NCBI GenBank assembly: GCA_940671915.1
Contig: CALNVZ010002974.1
Coordinates: 18,645,344 to 18,709,343, forward strand
DNA from: Paracentrotus lividus
Lineage: Eukaryota > Echinodermata > Echinoidea > Camarodonta > Echinidae
Direction: 5' to 3'
DNA: 64,000 nucleotides
Part shown: in pieces, positions 40,853 to 52,763 of the stretch
Numbering within the stretch: position 1 is the stretch's first letter
Layout of the letters: each line of letters opens with the position of its first letter
The notes under the pieces: model-generated
Seen by the model: the letters and a program-made list of their open reading frames with translations, nothing else
The model's database searches: none
What the model was told of the DNA's origin: nothing
Program-made: the position numbers and the translations under genes

Positions 40853-42314
40853 CTTTTTTGATAGCTTGATCTCATTTTATTTCTTCTTTAGAAGATTTTA
40901 TATAAGAGAAATAGGCAATTCAGGGGCCGCGGAGCCGGGTGGGGGGGGGGGCGGCAATTAACTGTTTCTTGATTGTGATTTTTTTTTTTTTTTTTTCAAT
41001 TTTATATTTTCATGTAGCCAGTTACTGAAGATGTTTATGTCGGTCCCACACATTGTATATAAGTTTTTAATTATAAGAAGACTCAAACTTCTCAAAGATG
41101 TTCGAGTCGCTAACAATTTCATCAGTGATCATAGAGGCCTTATAGCTGCAAAATCAATAGTTAAATTTGTGTTCAAACTTATACATTACTAAAGAATAGG
41201 CTCAAGATTCACAATTCAATTTTATTTCTGTTATATTAACATTCATCTTATCATACAAATTCAAATACAAACAGGTAAAACTAAACAATAATACATGTAC
41301 ATTCAATATTTAAGGATACATGTAGTAAAACGGAAACGAGGGTTGGGCAATCGGAAAGAATGTGAGAAAACAAGAGCTGGATGATAAAATATGCATGTCC
41401 TTGTTCGCCATCCCGCCATCCTTACGTGCCATCCCGCCCAAACCCCTCTGCCGCACTGGTAATCCGTACATGCCAGGGTCTATATCCCCCACTGCCAAGT
41501 TTTTCCCCCTTGTACTTGAAGATGACAGTCAATACTTTCTCATAACTTTCTTAAAAGAACGGTCGACAACAATGTTGTACTTGAAATATGTGGCATTCTT
41601 ATTTGTCTCTAAAGTCACACCAAATTCTGTTTGTAAAAAATAAGAGGGCAGTTTTCTACTCTTGCATTGTTCCAACTTCCAAAGCATGATTTTGTTTTTT
41701 ATTGTGTGCGATTGTTTATGCACTAGGTCCTATCAAAATGTTGACAAACACATGAAATTACTCAAAACAAGTTATTTACACAGTGTAAAGAGAATATATT
41801 GGCCAATTAAAAGCCGGAAGTGCCCGCAGCAGAATAAAGCGGATTAACCAGTGAGTGTGCAGTGCTCAGAACAATAGAATCGGCGTAATCAATCAACGTT
41901 ATTCCGAATGTGCGCAATCATGCACGAAGCAGGGGAGGGTAGGAGACAAAGCATGGATTAGGCAGTCAATGGTAGGCTAGCAAACATGAGCATAGCAATG
42001 AACAGTAGGCTACGTAGCATGCATCCGGCACGTAAAGAGCTTCACGTCGAGCGGAAGGGCTCGACGTGAAAAAAAACTAAAAAACAAAAACAAACAGAGA
42101 TTGTATGACGTAATCCCCTGTGACGTAGTATGAAATTAATTTGGATTATAAATAGGCCTCGGGTCGCAAGTAAATTATATCCTAGCTTCTTTTCGCACAA
42201 ATTCCAATTAGCATAATGAGCGGGGAACTTAATATTCAATCCCACATTGCCCACCTCATTAGGTATCGGCATTGTTTGCACTATTCATGTCTCTGGGACA
42301 TCTGCACCCTTGTA

Positions 42315-43195
42315 GGGGAGACCGGGGATGGACGTTACAAAATTCACATTTTGGGCCAGATAATTTTAATGAACGTACTCACACACTCCATTTTGGGTAT
42401 GTAGTTAGCCTACTTATGTTGGCTAAAACCTGAGGCACATACAACTTTAAAACATGTAAACACTAATTAACTACAGCTTAATTAATGAAGACAATTTTTT
42501 GTAACAACCTATACGTATACGGGGTAAGTTCTTACACCATACGGGGTAAATTGTTACTATATGTAAACATTATATTGGTAATTTGTTACAATGTGTAAAT
42601 CTCTTATACCATACCTTTGTTTCAACTTTCCAGTTTCTTGGTATCGTTAACAGTAGATCAAGTAGAGCTCTAGAATAGACTAAAGTAATAACAGAAATAT
42701 CAAAATATTAACACCAGAAAATTGAAACAAAATTACTTTACATGACTTGTGTAATGTAATTGGGATACTAGTAGGTTGTTACATCGTCGTGGGGTAAAAT
42801 AGGTTGTTGTAACAACCTACCCCATGGGTGATTTTACGCATAAAATCAACTGTAGCAAAGCCATTAGGCAGAATTTCAGGGCATGGCTCAGGGGTATATT
42901 AGTGACATACATGTACTATATTCACAATACCAGACTATCATCATGTGCCTTCAGTTGTAAGAACTATTACAAATTTTAATTTTTGTCAAAAATTCACTTG
43001 GAACTGTAAAAAATGGTTTTTGTTGATTTAATTTTTAATAAAACAACGGAGAAACCTCACGACTGGCAGTTCATCACATGCAGCTATGTGTAGGCTGTAT
43101 AAAAATGCCAGTTAGAACGAACACTCTTGTTCCAACTTAGCACACTGCGAGAACTGTAAAAACTGACCCGTGTAACTTCTATCCCCGGTCTCTCC
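42315..43195. mobile_element. 881-bp element, GGGGAGACCGGGGAT ends, TA TSD
   Basis: The left end GGGGAGACCGGGGATGGACG and right end CTTCTATCCCCGGTCTCTCC are inverted repeats between TA dinucleotides (42313-42314 and 43196-43197). The interior has repeated ACGGGGTAA(A/G)TT(G/C)TTAC phrases near 42520-42560 and a TTGTTGTAACAACCTACCCC palindrome near 42803-42825. A relative begins at 63628. Confidence 0.8.
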
Positions 43196-43978
43196 TAATG
43201 TGACCCCAGGACTTCGTTCTGAGAAATATAATAATGCATTATTGATTGAGCCCTGTCACCAGTGGTAGGCTATATGCTACCACTGGTCACATGTGGGTCA
43301 ATCATTAAGGCTCCAGGAATCGTAATTAAGGTTTACTTATTTTCTGATCTCTATACAGATGTGACACATTATAACAAACATTGATGGTCTTCCTTGATGC
43401 CCCGCTGTTGTAATAAGACGTATGTCAAAAAAAAAACAACTAAGCTTCGTTGGTTCGAAAATGAGTTAAATTATAATATGTACTGAAATTAAATAAGGTT
43501 ATTCTTAGAGATCTGAAACAGTATTCATGCAGGGACTGGTTTGTGAGGGAGCGACCAGCGATTGAGAAAGAAATTCTCCCCAATTCAAAGAGTTAAAAAT
43601 AAACACATTTTAGAGTCTAGGTCTTGACGGCCTGAATGGGATTTTGCAACATTCACGCATTAAACGTATTATACATTTTAATTTTCTATCTTCAAATCAG
43701 GCGAAGGAGACTAGTTCTTTCCAGAAAAAAAAAAATCCCCAATCCCCCTGCATCGCCACCCCTCTGACCAGTTATCACACAACATCATCAGCACATTTCC
43801 GGCTCCGCCCATCAACACCCCCACCACCACCATTTTTATTTATTCTAAATTTATTTTTATTATAATTCTTATTTTATTTATTTCATCATTGTTATTATGA
43901 TGATGATTATTATTGGTGGGGGTACAATTTAATATGCAAAGACTGAAGGGGTTTATCATTTCATTAGTTCGGTTACCG

Positions 43979-44012
43979 GTGTGTGTGTGTGTGTGTGTGT
44001 GTGCGTGCGTGT
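43979..44012. repeat. (GT)n microsatellite
   Basis: An alternating GT run with two GCGT variants, followed by TTGTTGTTG. Confidence 0.9.
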
Positions 44013-46100
44013 GTTGTTGTTGTTTCTGTTTTGGGGGGCTTTTTTTTCTATTTATTAGTAATTTTTATTTGCACATATGTATAGGTATAGGTATAAAAAT
44101 TGATAATTCATAATAGGCTTTGACTGAAACGGTCTGGTTTCGTCTGTCTGTCATGTTGATGGTAGTATAATGATTGATAATGATGCAAAAATTGATTGTT
44201 TCCCGAGAAGCAAGGAGAAATGTTTCCATCAAAGACCGAACAGGTAAGATAAGATATGAATGGATTTGAACATTTGGAAAATCCATTAGTCTTCGGCGTA
44301 CAGTTTTTATGTCCTCTCATCTATTCTATCGATTATGATGCTTTTTGGGGCGGGTATTGTTCGTCCCTCTTATTATTTCTTATGTATCTCTTTATTTTGT
44401 CTTTCTTTTAATGTTTTTTTTCTATCTATGCATGTTTAGTTCTCCTTATTATATCAGTTTCAATGCATTACTTTATTTGTTTCATTCTTCTTTAAACGGC
44501 AATCCAGTCCCGAGCACAAATGTACTTATTCTGATAGTTTTTTGTTTTCTCATTTGGCTGCAAGATTTCATTTACCTGGGGGGGGGGGGAGCTGCCATTT
44601 TGACGTATTAGAATGAATTGTACATGCTCCATGGCCGGGGGAAACAAAAAGGGAAAAAAAATTAATCTTTGAGTATTATTGGTCCCTTCAATTACACAAA
44701 ATCTAACTTGTGATGAGAATAATGTGTTTATTTATAGTTTCAGAAGATATATATATATATATTACTGTCCCTGCCTGACATAGCATTCAGTGCGCCCTCT
44801 TCATGTTTAAAAATCAGGCGCTTTAATCACAGTAGTGTCCATGCTTTAATATAGCCTCAGTTTTTTTTCTTAAAAGCCGAGTGGCAAATGACCGATTTAC
44901 AGCCTGTGCGGACATACATGTAAGTTTTTTAATCAAGATCTTTCATGATACACCACCAACACATCAAACATATTAAAGATTATATGTGTGCATAATTATT
45001 ATTTCAATGAGGATATATTCCTCACGGTCCAATAATGACATAACACTGAATTTCATAAGCAATTGCTTTCATAACAAGAATTGTTGACGGATTTTGAAAT
45101 TTAATCTTACCCGAGTCTCCGCTTTTTATGCTAATGATTGTTTGTGGTTTTGCTTTATCACAGCTAATAAAGAGGCCACATTAAGGCATTGATAAAGCCT
45201 ACCAGCTAAGAGCTAGATACTTATTGTTTTACCGTGAACTGAGGCCGTGATCAATATTCACGTCATAAAGATTGAATATTCTGCTTCAGAAACATCACTT
45301 CTGTTCTTGACAAATATCAATTAACATCTTATTCGTCGAAAAAAAACTTAGCATATTAAAAATTCATATTGTATAGATATTCTAATACACTATGTATACT
45401 GGCATACAAGTGCGGGGGGTGCCACAAAGTACGAATTCATGGAATTAGACGGAATATGACTGTGATTGCCATTGTTTGCTTGGAATAATTTTTTTTCCTG
45501 CTGAAATTAAATCTTTACTTGTGTTTTGTTCTTATATATTTCTTTTTTTTTGGGGGGGGGGAGACAATGTAAAGACTGAAGGGGCGGAGGACAAAAAAAA
45601 AAAAAAAAAAAAAAAAAAAGGAAAGACATTTTAAAAAGGTGTATTTGATTGGTAAAAGGATTTTAAATGGATCGAAAATCCATTACATGACTGTAATAAG
45701 TAAATGCTCTAAAATTATCACAATTATAAAATGCTGCATAAACAAATGCGCCTTTTTAAAAAGTTTTATATGCGTAACCAATGGAAGAAGAGAAGCAAAT
45801 TTTGTTGAATAGACGTATTACACATCTCCGCGTATAACATCTTAAATAAATACTTTTCAACGGTAATTATGTTTTGTCTTTCATGTTGGTGGTAGCATGA
45901 TTGATGATAATGGGGGAATGGATTATTTCATGAGCACAAAGGAAAAGCTGAAAAATGAAAATAAGGGACGCCCCCCCCCCCTCGATCCTTAATTCACTGA
46001 GATGGCTATCATGGTCATTGTGAATTGAAAACAACTCTGCAGCAACTCAGACCAAATAAAATATACATTTTATGGACTTGAAATATCTTGTTTTTGTTTT

Positions 46101-46795
46101 GATGACTGCGCTGATTGCCGCCTACTAAATATCAAGGAAAACTTATATCAAATGCAGACGCACAATACTTTATAGGTCACTATGACAACCGGAAATAGAT
46201 GACAATTCTGCGAATTATAACATCCTCCATGAAGACGTTTCTTTGTAAATTTTGATACACGCCCTTTGGAACAAATTTCGTTCGATATGTAATTGTTTCC
46301 ACCATGGTCGGTGAACTAAATTGAATTTTATTATTGATAATTATATCCAAAAGAATATTTGTTTATTTACCGGATTATTGGCCATCGTATCTTAAATTGA
46401 AATACTGATATTTATAGTATCGTATTATGATACATTCTGACTTATTACTTTGATGACTGCGCTGATGGCCGCCTACTAAATATCAAGGAAACTTATCAAA
46501 TTCAAACGGACAATACTTTATAGGTCACTATGACGACCGGAAATTACATATATAAATAGATGACAATTCTGCGAATTATAACATCCTCCATGAAGACGTT
46601 TCTTTGTAAATTTTGATACACGCCCTTTTGGAACAAATTTCGTTCGTATGTAAGTGTTTCCACGGTCGGTGAACTAACTTGAATTTTATTATTGACATGA
46701 TATAACCAAAAAGCTATTTGTTTATTTATCTTACATTGAATCTTACATTGAAATATATAGTATCATATTTATGATACATTCTGCATGTTTAAGAC
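46101..46795. repeat. 351-bp tandem duplication, two copies
   Basis: Two head-to-tail copies start at GATGACTGCGCTGAT (46101 and 46452). They share GCCGCCTACTAAATATCAAG, CCTCCATGAAGACGTTTCTT and TTGATACACGCCCTTT, with small indels such as ACATATATAA in copy 2. Neither copy codes for anything I recognise. Confidence 0.85.
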
Positions 46796-47206
46796 GGGAT
46801 GAAATAGAATATATTCTAATTAAATCGAATAGATAATGAAATTAGATATAATCTTGTTTCAGATGAGGCCCTCCCGTCATTATAAAAATAATATTGAAAC
46901 TTCCCTCATCAATATGTAATTTTCTTGCCTAATTTATTTTCTTTTGATATGATCTGATCATTACATGGAATGATATGCCAAACGTTAGCATATTGATTAT
47001 TATTGTTCTTACCAAAATCTCATCGATTTTTTTTTAGATACCATTCTTTTAATCTAAATATTTAACATAACATATACACGATGCCTGCCTCATGACCCTA
47101 ATTAGAATAAGATTAATCCTTTTGCTTAAAGTTACAGTGGAAACCCTCTCAGGCAAAGCAGCGCCAATTCTTCTCAGACTTTGCATTGGGTTCGGATATG
47201 ATTATA

Positions 47207-48197
47207 CACTGTTCGTCATAAAGGTGGAATATTTTTTTCTGGCTCAAGCGACATTATGTTGCTCCGTTATTAATTTCTTGAATGTGATTGTCACCGGCTT
47301 TCACTTTCTGGTATCTTGGTATATCTTGGACGTTCCCAACCCTTCCCGGGATTTCTTCAAAAAAGTTTGTCACCCCAGAGATGGCCATTTTCGTCATTTT
47401 TCTTATTTTTGAGGCCCTTTTTTTGTTCACAGCGACCCACCAAGGCCCCTCAGTCCTACTCCAAGGAAACACGTGTGAGGTGGAGATTTGGTTATTGTTC
47501 TTTTAAATTGAATCTAGATTTATGGTTACAGGCTCGACTCTTTTGTCTAGGGAGGGGTCAAAATTATTTTGATTGGGGTTCAACATTCATTTTATTCATT
47601 TTTACACCATGGAAATTTCTATCTTTCCTCAATTGTATTGTAAAATCTCAACCAAACGTAAATCAAAATAAAATATTATCAATAATTACTATTAACAGCC
47701 TTGTCATCAACGCTAGACAAAACTTAAGGGGAAAATGATGATATTTAAGGGTTAAAGGTGGTTTTTCATTTCCTTTGTTTTCAGCATAAAGATGGAATAA
47801 AATATTTGAATTTTCACCAATCTCGCTTTTTTACTTCAACCGCTCCCCTAGACAAGAGACCTAGCCTGTCCCTAAATATAGATTTAACTTAAAAGAACAA
47901 TATAAAACAGTACACCTCAGTCGCGTTTCCTGGGGGTAGGACTGAGGGGGGCTTGATCGGCCGGGAAAACAAAAAGGGGCCCCAAAATGAGAAAAATTGA
48001 TAGAAATGGGCATCAACGGGGGTTGACAAAACTTTTTTTGGACAAAGGTCCACGTGAAGGGTTGGAGAATGTCCAAGATATAGCCAGGGTCCCAAAAAGT
48101 AAAAGCAGGGACAAACATAATTCAAGAAATAAAGTCAGAGGCAAAATTCATGTCGCTATAGCGGCAAAAAAAAATATTCCACCTTTATGACGGACAC
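47207..48197. mobile_element. About 990-bp foldback element
   Basis: The left arm (about 47207-47568) and right arm (about 47840-48197) are diverged reverse complements: GTTCGTCATAAAGGTGGAAT against ATTCCACCTTTATGACGGAC, plus TATATCTTGGACGTTCCCAA and GAAACACGTGTGAGG counterparts. The short open frames in both arms resemble each other only because the DNA does. The TSD is not clear. Confidence 0.8.
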
Positions 48198-49115
48198 GTT
48201 TGTAAATATCATTTCAGATGGCGTCTTATTTTGATAAAACAAATTAAATGTAATATGATGTTCGTTTCGATCACCTTTCGTTTTTAAGATTTATCCAATT
48301 GGACCAACTAGACATTTTGAGAATTACTTTAGTGTGACAATGGTATAAGAACCGCTACAGCCTTTGAAGAGCATGCGTCAAGCAGGTCTTCTCTGTTGTT
48401 TCCAACAATGAATTAATTTGCACTTAAGGACCTGAAAGCGTGCAACAATCCAATCAAATGCTATTATCAGTATTTTCTATTGAATATGTTACATCCTTTC
48501 TCTCAACCAATCAGGTAGGCAAAAAATACGTGCGGAAAACTGATTATAATTAGTAGAGTATCGAAATCGCAATTTTGAGCAGAGCAAGCATTACGAGGAT
48601 ATTCTTCTTTTTCTAGCCTCGATCTCAATCGCTCTTCTCCTTCGGAAGGACAACATTTTAATTGTGTTCGAAGAAGGTAAGTGAATAAAAACATATTTTC
48701 ACTGATTTCTTTCATAATGTTGACTGTTCATTTTAAGTAAAGTGAAAAATGGTTCAGTCAATACCGGAGTCAATAATATGGCACATTATATAAATTTTGA
48801 AAAGAATAATAGTGCAGAGGTTGCAAAGTTTTTATTTGCATTCTTGACAATACATTTGTACAATATCTTGTTTGTATGTGTTTACAATTTTAATGTGGTA
48901 GGGCCATATCTCAGAATGTTAGGGTAGCAGTAATGAAAATGAATCTAATAATTCGATTAAAGAAAAAAACAACAACAATGAGAATGTTTTAAACTTTTTA
49001 GTTTGCAATATTTTGATGGAAAATATGGAAAAGATGTTTGGTTGGGTTTTCCGGGGAGGTAGCCAGTTTTTAAATAGTGTAATCTTATAAGATTTGAAAA
49101 AAATTCGCACTGTAG

Positions 49116-49282
49116 CAGGGGCCGCGGAGCCGGGGGGGCTGGGGGGGCTGCAGCCCCCCCACTTTTTTCAGCAAACGTGTACAAAAATGCAAAAATGACC
49201 ATACATTTGTGATTTTTAGCCTATTCAGCCCCCCCCACTTTGGTTCAGCCCCCCCACTTTCAAAATCGCTCCGCGGCCCCTG
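49116..49282. mobile_element. 167-bp MITE, CAGGGGCCGCGGAGC ends, TGTAG TSD
   Basis: The left end CAGGGGCCGCGGAGC and right end GCTCCGCGGCCCCTG are perfect inverted repeats. TGTAG lies at 49111-49115 and 49283-49287. The interior has G runs, C runs and CAGCCCCCCCACTTT repeats. A truncated relative is at 40921-40955. Confidence 0.9.
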
Positions 49283-50384
49283 TGTAGTTAGGCCTAGTTT
49301 GTATTACAAGGACGGGAAAACTGTACTTTTTAAAATTCAGGTAAGTGATGTTCGTTTACTCTTTCCTCTCGTATAATTTTCCTATTATATCATTTCACTA
49401 AGCATGAAATAAACAATGAAAATTAAATAACAAGGTTGTTTTTTTCATAATCTTGTTTTCCAATCAGATGAGATGTTTTAATCATTTCACTATCTCCTTA
49501 ATAATAAGGGTGCTCTATGACTCCCAAGTTTTTTTTTTAAGTATTTATATATATATATATATATTTTTTGGGGGGGGGGGGGATTGTAAAAAAGCACTGA
49601 ATTTTGTGTTATTTCAAATTTAAATATTTATCGTATAATCATGGTAGGGGACGGTTATTAATGAATCCTAGTAAAGTAAAACATTTTGAAGGACTGTGAA
49701 GTATATCACCTAGATAGAATGTATACTCTAATGGAGAGACTTTGTCTCAATTTTTAAGGTTTATGTAACATTGCAACAAGGTATAATCTCCTGACAATCC
49801 GAATCCATTTACAAATTGGTACACCAAAATACTGTTCAAATTTTGAATGTATCTTGGTATTTGGCAATAAAGGAATTAACAGTCATATAGATATGATTAA
49901 GCAACCATTCTTACTATTTGATAAATGATTTTTGATGGATAAGATGTTTAGACCAAAGGATATCTTTGTACAATTCGTCCGAGAAAATCTGAACCCTATT
50001 AAATGGTTAGTCATTTCTCTTGATGAAAGCAAGCGAATAATGAAATATTAAGTGCAGTATCTTAAATTTCAACCTTTCTTCTTTCATTTACTTTGGCATC
50101 GAATGCACTTCGAAAGAGCCATGCACAGACGAGCAAGAGGCATTTAGGAAATAAGTTGTAAAATTCGGTTTGCGCCAGAGGAGGGGGATTTGGATGGATG
50201 CAACAACCTTGCTTCAGAAAGGGATAGTTTATTAGCATTTCTTTTGTTTCTTTGTTCTTTAGTCATCAAATCTCCCATTGATGGTGAATGGGCGTACACA
50301 TTGGTCCCTCACTATTATTCATTGTTATAAAATGCGATTTTTCTCTATTTTTCTTAAAGCCCTTTGCGGAATCAACTATTCAAA

Positions 50385-51629
50385 ATGGCACACGAGTCGA
50401 GTATGATGTCACAACCAACTAGCTACCCACCAACCACAGTGCCTATTAACGGCACCACTGTGTATGGACTGGACCCTACACGGGTCATTCTCGTTGTTAT
50501 ATATTCAATCGTCTCATTATTAGGAATCGTTGGTAACTTGCTCGTTATCTTTTCCATTCTTCTTTCTCGGAAGCTGAGATCACCCACCAACTGGCTGATC
50601 TTAAACCTGGCATGTGCAGATCTCCTATTCTCTTTGTACCTGCCAACCTTAAGCGTCAGTTTGCTGAGCCAAAGAGATTGGCTCATCCCGGGATGGCTTT
50701 GCGTAATCCTCACGCAATGCATCTATGTCTTCGTAGGAGTAAGCATCACTACACATGCATTGATTGGTTTCACAAGATGGTATCTTATCACAAGAAACCA
50801 GAGTAAGTTCAATCAACTCTTAAAGACACGTAACATGAGTATCATCATTGGGTTCTGTTGGGTACAGCCCATCGTCTGGGTCCAGGTCTATGAAATACCC
50901 CATCAGTTTAAGAGATTTTCGTCCCACTGCTCGATATACTTTTTGCCCGATTACACAGTGTCTCCAGATTTATTGAGCGACATTCTCGCGGGTATTTGGG
51001 TGTTCTGCCATTTCACACTCATTGTTACCTTTTACGTAAAAATCTTCAGGTTTGTAGGAAAGCAACAAGGAAAAATTAGAGGAGTAAGAAGAAATGCTGC
51101 TGTGCATCCTCGTCAAATGATGAATGAACGCAATCCCAACGAACAAAGGTGCAGCGGCCAGCAGGGCATACATGTGCCTGCCATTGGTACTGATTTGCGG
51201 ATCTTTTTAACTCCTGGGACTTTAAGGAACAACGTTCACGACGTCGGAAATCACGACCTTAACGTAAGTTCGACACCTTCAAGTAATTTCACGACTGAAC
51301 CTAACCAACATACAGGAGGGCCCGCTATTCACCGCAAATTCATTGATGTTACAAAGAATCTCCTTGTCGTTGTCATCGCTTTCTCCGTATGCTTTTTCCC
51401 TTTTCTTATAAGTGCAAGTGTGCCGATGCTTTCCCGAGTTATGCCTTGGTCTTCTCTCTTGTTGATCAGCAACAGTTTGGTCAATCCTATCATCTATGCT
51501 AGAAAGATACAGGCGTTCAGGGAAGTTATGACTTGTATCATCAGATGTCGACTCAGTGATATCCCCATGCCCGTCGAATGGTTGCGAAGGAGGACGAGAT
51601 CGGCTCAAAACTTGGTAAGAAATGTATGA
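50385..51629 (+). CDS. Intronless class A (rhodopsin-family) GPCR, orphan
   Basis: A single exon of 414 residues from ATG 50385 (aaaATGg). The frame is open back to an acceptor-like ttttcttaaag, so a 5' UTR intron is possible. Seven hydrophobic segments are visible. Class A marks: N51 in TM1 (GNLLVIF), D79 in TM2 (LACADLL), a TM3 cysteine C106 paired with C182 in the second outer loop, TRW (130-132) in place of DRY, CFFPF in TM6 in place of CWxP, and NPIIY (367-371). N22 is a glycosylation sequon. The third inner loop is long, and the tail ends RCRLSDIPMP before basic residues. It shares SRKLRSxTNW, IPxP and many TM positions with the receptor at 60179-61519. The ligand is unknown. The closest style I can name is the melatonin/moody-like orphan group and the lineage-expanded receptors of echinoderms. 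Confidence 0.92.
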   Translation: MAHESSMMSQPTSYPPTTVPINGTTVYGLDPTRVILVVIYSIVSLLGIVGNLLVIFSILLSRKLRSPTNWLILNLACADLLFSLYLPTLSVSLLSQRDWLIPGWLCVILTQCIYVFVGVSITTHALIGFTRWYLITRNQSKFNQLLKTRNMSIIIGFCWVQPIVWVQVYEIPHQFKRFSSHCSIYFLPDYTVSPDLLSDILAGIWVFCHFTLIVTFYVKIFRFVGKQQGKIRGVRRNAAVHPRQMMNERNPNEQRCSGQQGIHVPAIGTDLRIFLTPGTLRNNVHDVGNHDLNVSSTPSSNFTTEPNQHTGGPAIHRKFIDVTKNLLVVVIAFSVCFFPFLISASVPMLSRVMPWSSLLLISNSLVNPIIYARKIQAFREVMTCIIRCRLSDIPMPVEWLRRRTRSAQNLVRNV

Positions 51630-51950
51630 ATCCCTTGATGATCCACCAGGGTGAACTTTGGGCAGAAGTATATAAATACATTGGTGGTAAAGGTAGAACT
51701 TTAGAAGAAGTATATAAATTCCTTGATGATGAGGTAGAACTTTGGACAGAAGTATTTAATTCTCTTGCTGATCAGTGTGAACTTTGGACAGAAGTACGTA
51801 AAGCCCTTGGTGATCAGTTTGAAATTTGGACAGAAGTATATAAATCCCTTGGTGATCAGGTGGAACTGTGAACAAACGTATCTAAACCCCTTGATGATCT
51901 GGTAGATCTTTAGACGGAAGTATGTAAATCCCTTGGTGATCAGGAAGAAA
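51617..51950 (+). repeat. 42-bp tandem repeat, about eight units, overlapping the GPCR stop
   Basis: GAAGTA recurs at 51665, 51707, 51749, 51791, 51833 and 51917, with a decayed copy near 51875: an exact 42-bp spacing. The consensus is GAAGTATATAAATCCCTTGG then TGATCAGGTGGAACTTTGGACA. The receptor stop codon lies in the first, decayed unit. In another frame (51578-51871) the units read as a 14-residue repeat, ELWTEVYKSLGDQV, until a stop in unit seven. Confidence 0.9.
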
Positions 51951-52241
51951 TTTATTAAACATAAGAAAAATGTATGAAACGTATGGAACTCTTCTTCATT
52001 ATTGTAATTTATATGTTGTTATGAATATACAGTGCGTCCCAAATAAAAGTAAACTCAACTTTGAGAACCTTGTATCAAAATTGTATAACTTATATGTCAT
52101 TAATATTTATATCATGACAAAAAGGAATTCATATTCTATCCACTGATACGAAAATTATGTCTGTACTGCCAAGGATAACTGAGCACTCGAGTTGTTGAAA
52201 AATTTGGTCAAAAACAAGCCCTGGCTTTTTGATCATTCATT

Positions 52242-52290
<49 letters not shown>

Positions 52291-52763
52291 GTCAGCCTTC
52301 CTGAGTACATTCATTAGGGATAAAGGATTTCTTAGATTTTTGAAATGCAGATTTTGTTCAAACTCGGTACAGGGAAGATTTTATGTTGTTTTTTAAAGCC
52401 CAACTGCTTCCGTCACAACACAGGTATAAGTTGGGTACGGTATCATTGAATAGAAAGTGAGTTACTCGTTATCATCAAATAAATTTTAAGGTGATACAAA
52501 CTATAGAATTTTGATATGAGACTCTCAATATTGGGTTTATTATTTTTTCTGGGACGAACTCTACTGTTGTAGAGCATAGAGAGGCAGTTGCAAGACTTTA
52601 GCTTGATCCAGCTGAATATGATGATGATTGTCTGGGTTCCGTTTCGTTTAAAAAAATCGTACACTGATGTGGACCAACGAACCTTCGGACTAACTAGTTC
52701 TCACCTGCATATTTCTTCTCCTTTTCAAACATTGTAAGATGTGTACATGGAGTGGTGTGTACT

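Larger units (their letters stand above)
40577..50384. other. Spacer between WDR48 and the first GPCR (divergent)
   Basis: No convincing exon. Contents: a 40-T run (about 40812-40851), a truncated CAGGGGCCGCGGAGC element (40921-40955), a 12-bp-stem hairpin (42041-42070), transposons at 42315-43195, 47207-48197 and 49116-49282, a GT microsatellite (43979-44012) and a 351-bp tandem duplication (46101-46795). A possible 5' UTR exon of the receptor ends at 48679 (GAAGAAG before gtaagtg); this is only a splice-site guess. Confidence 0.6.

Noticed and set aside
40776..40961. Frame with a long Phe run
   Set aside because: Translation of a poly-T tract followed by a G run.
50364..50384. Upstream extension of the first GPCR by seven codons
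   Set aside because: The frame is open but begins at TTG just after a possible acceptor. The first ATG (50385) is in good context and leaves a normal N-terminus.
52231..52288. T run of about 58 as the tail of a LINE or SINE insertion
   Set aside because: No reverse-transcriptase frame, target duplication or SINE body could be found beside it.
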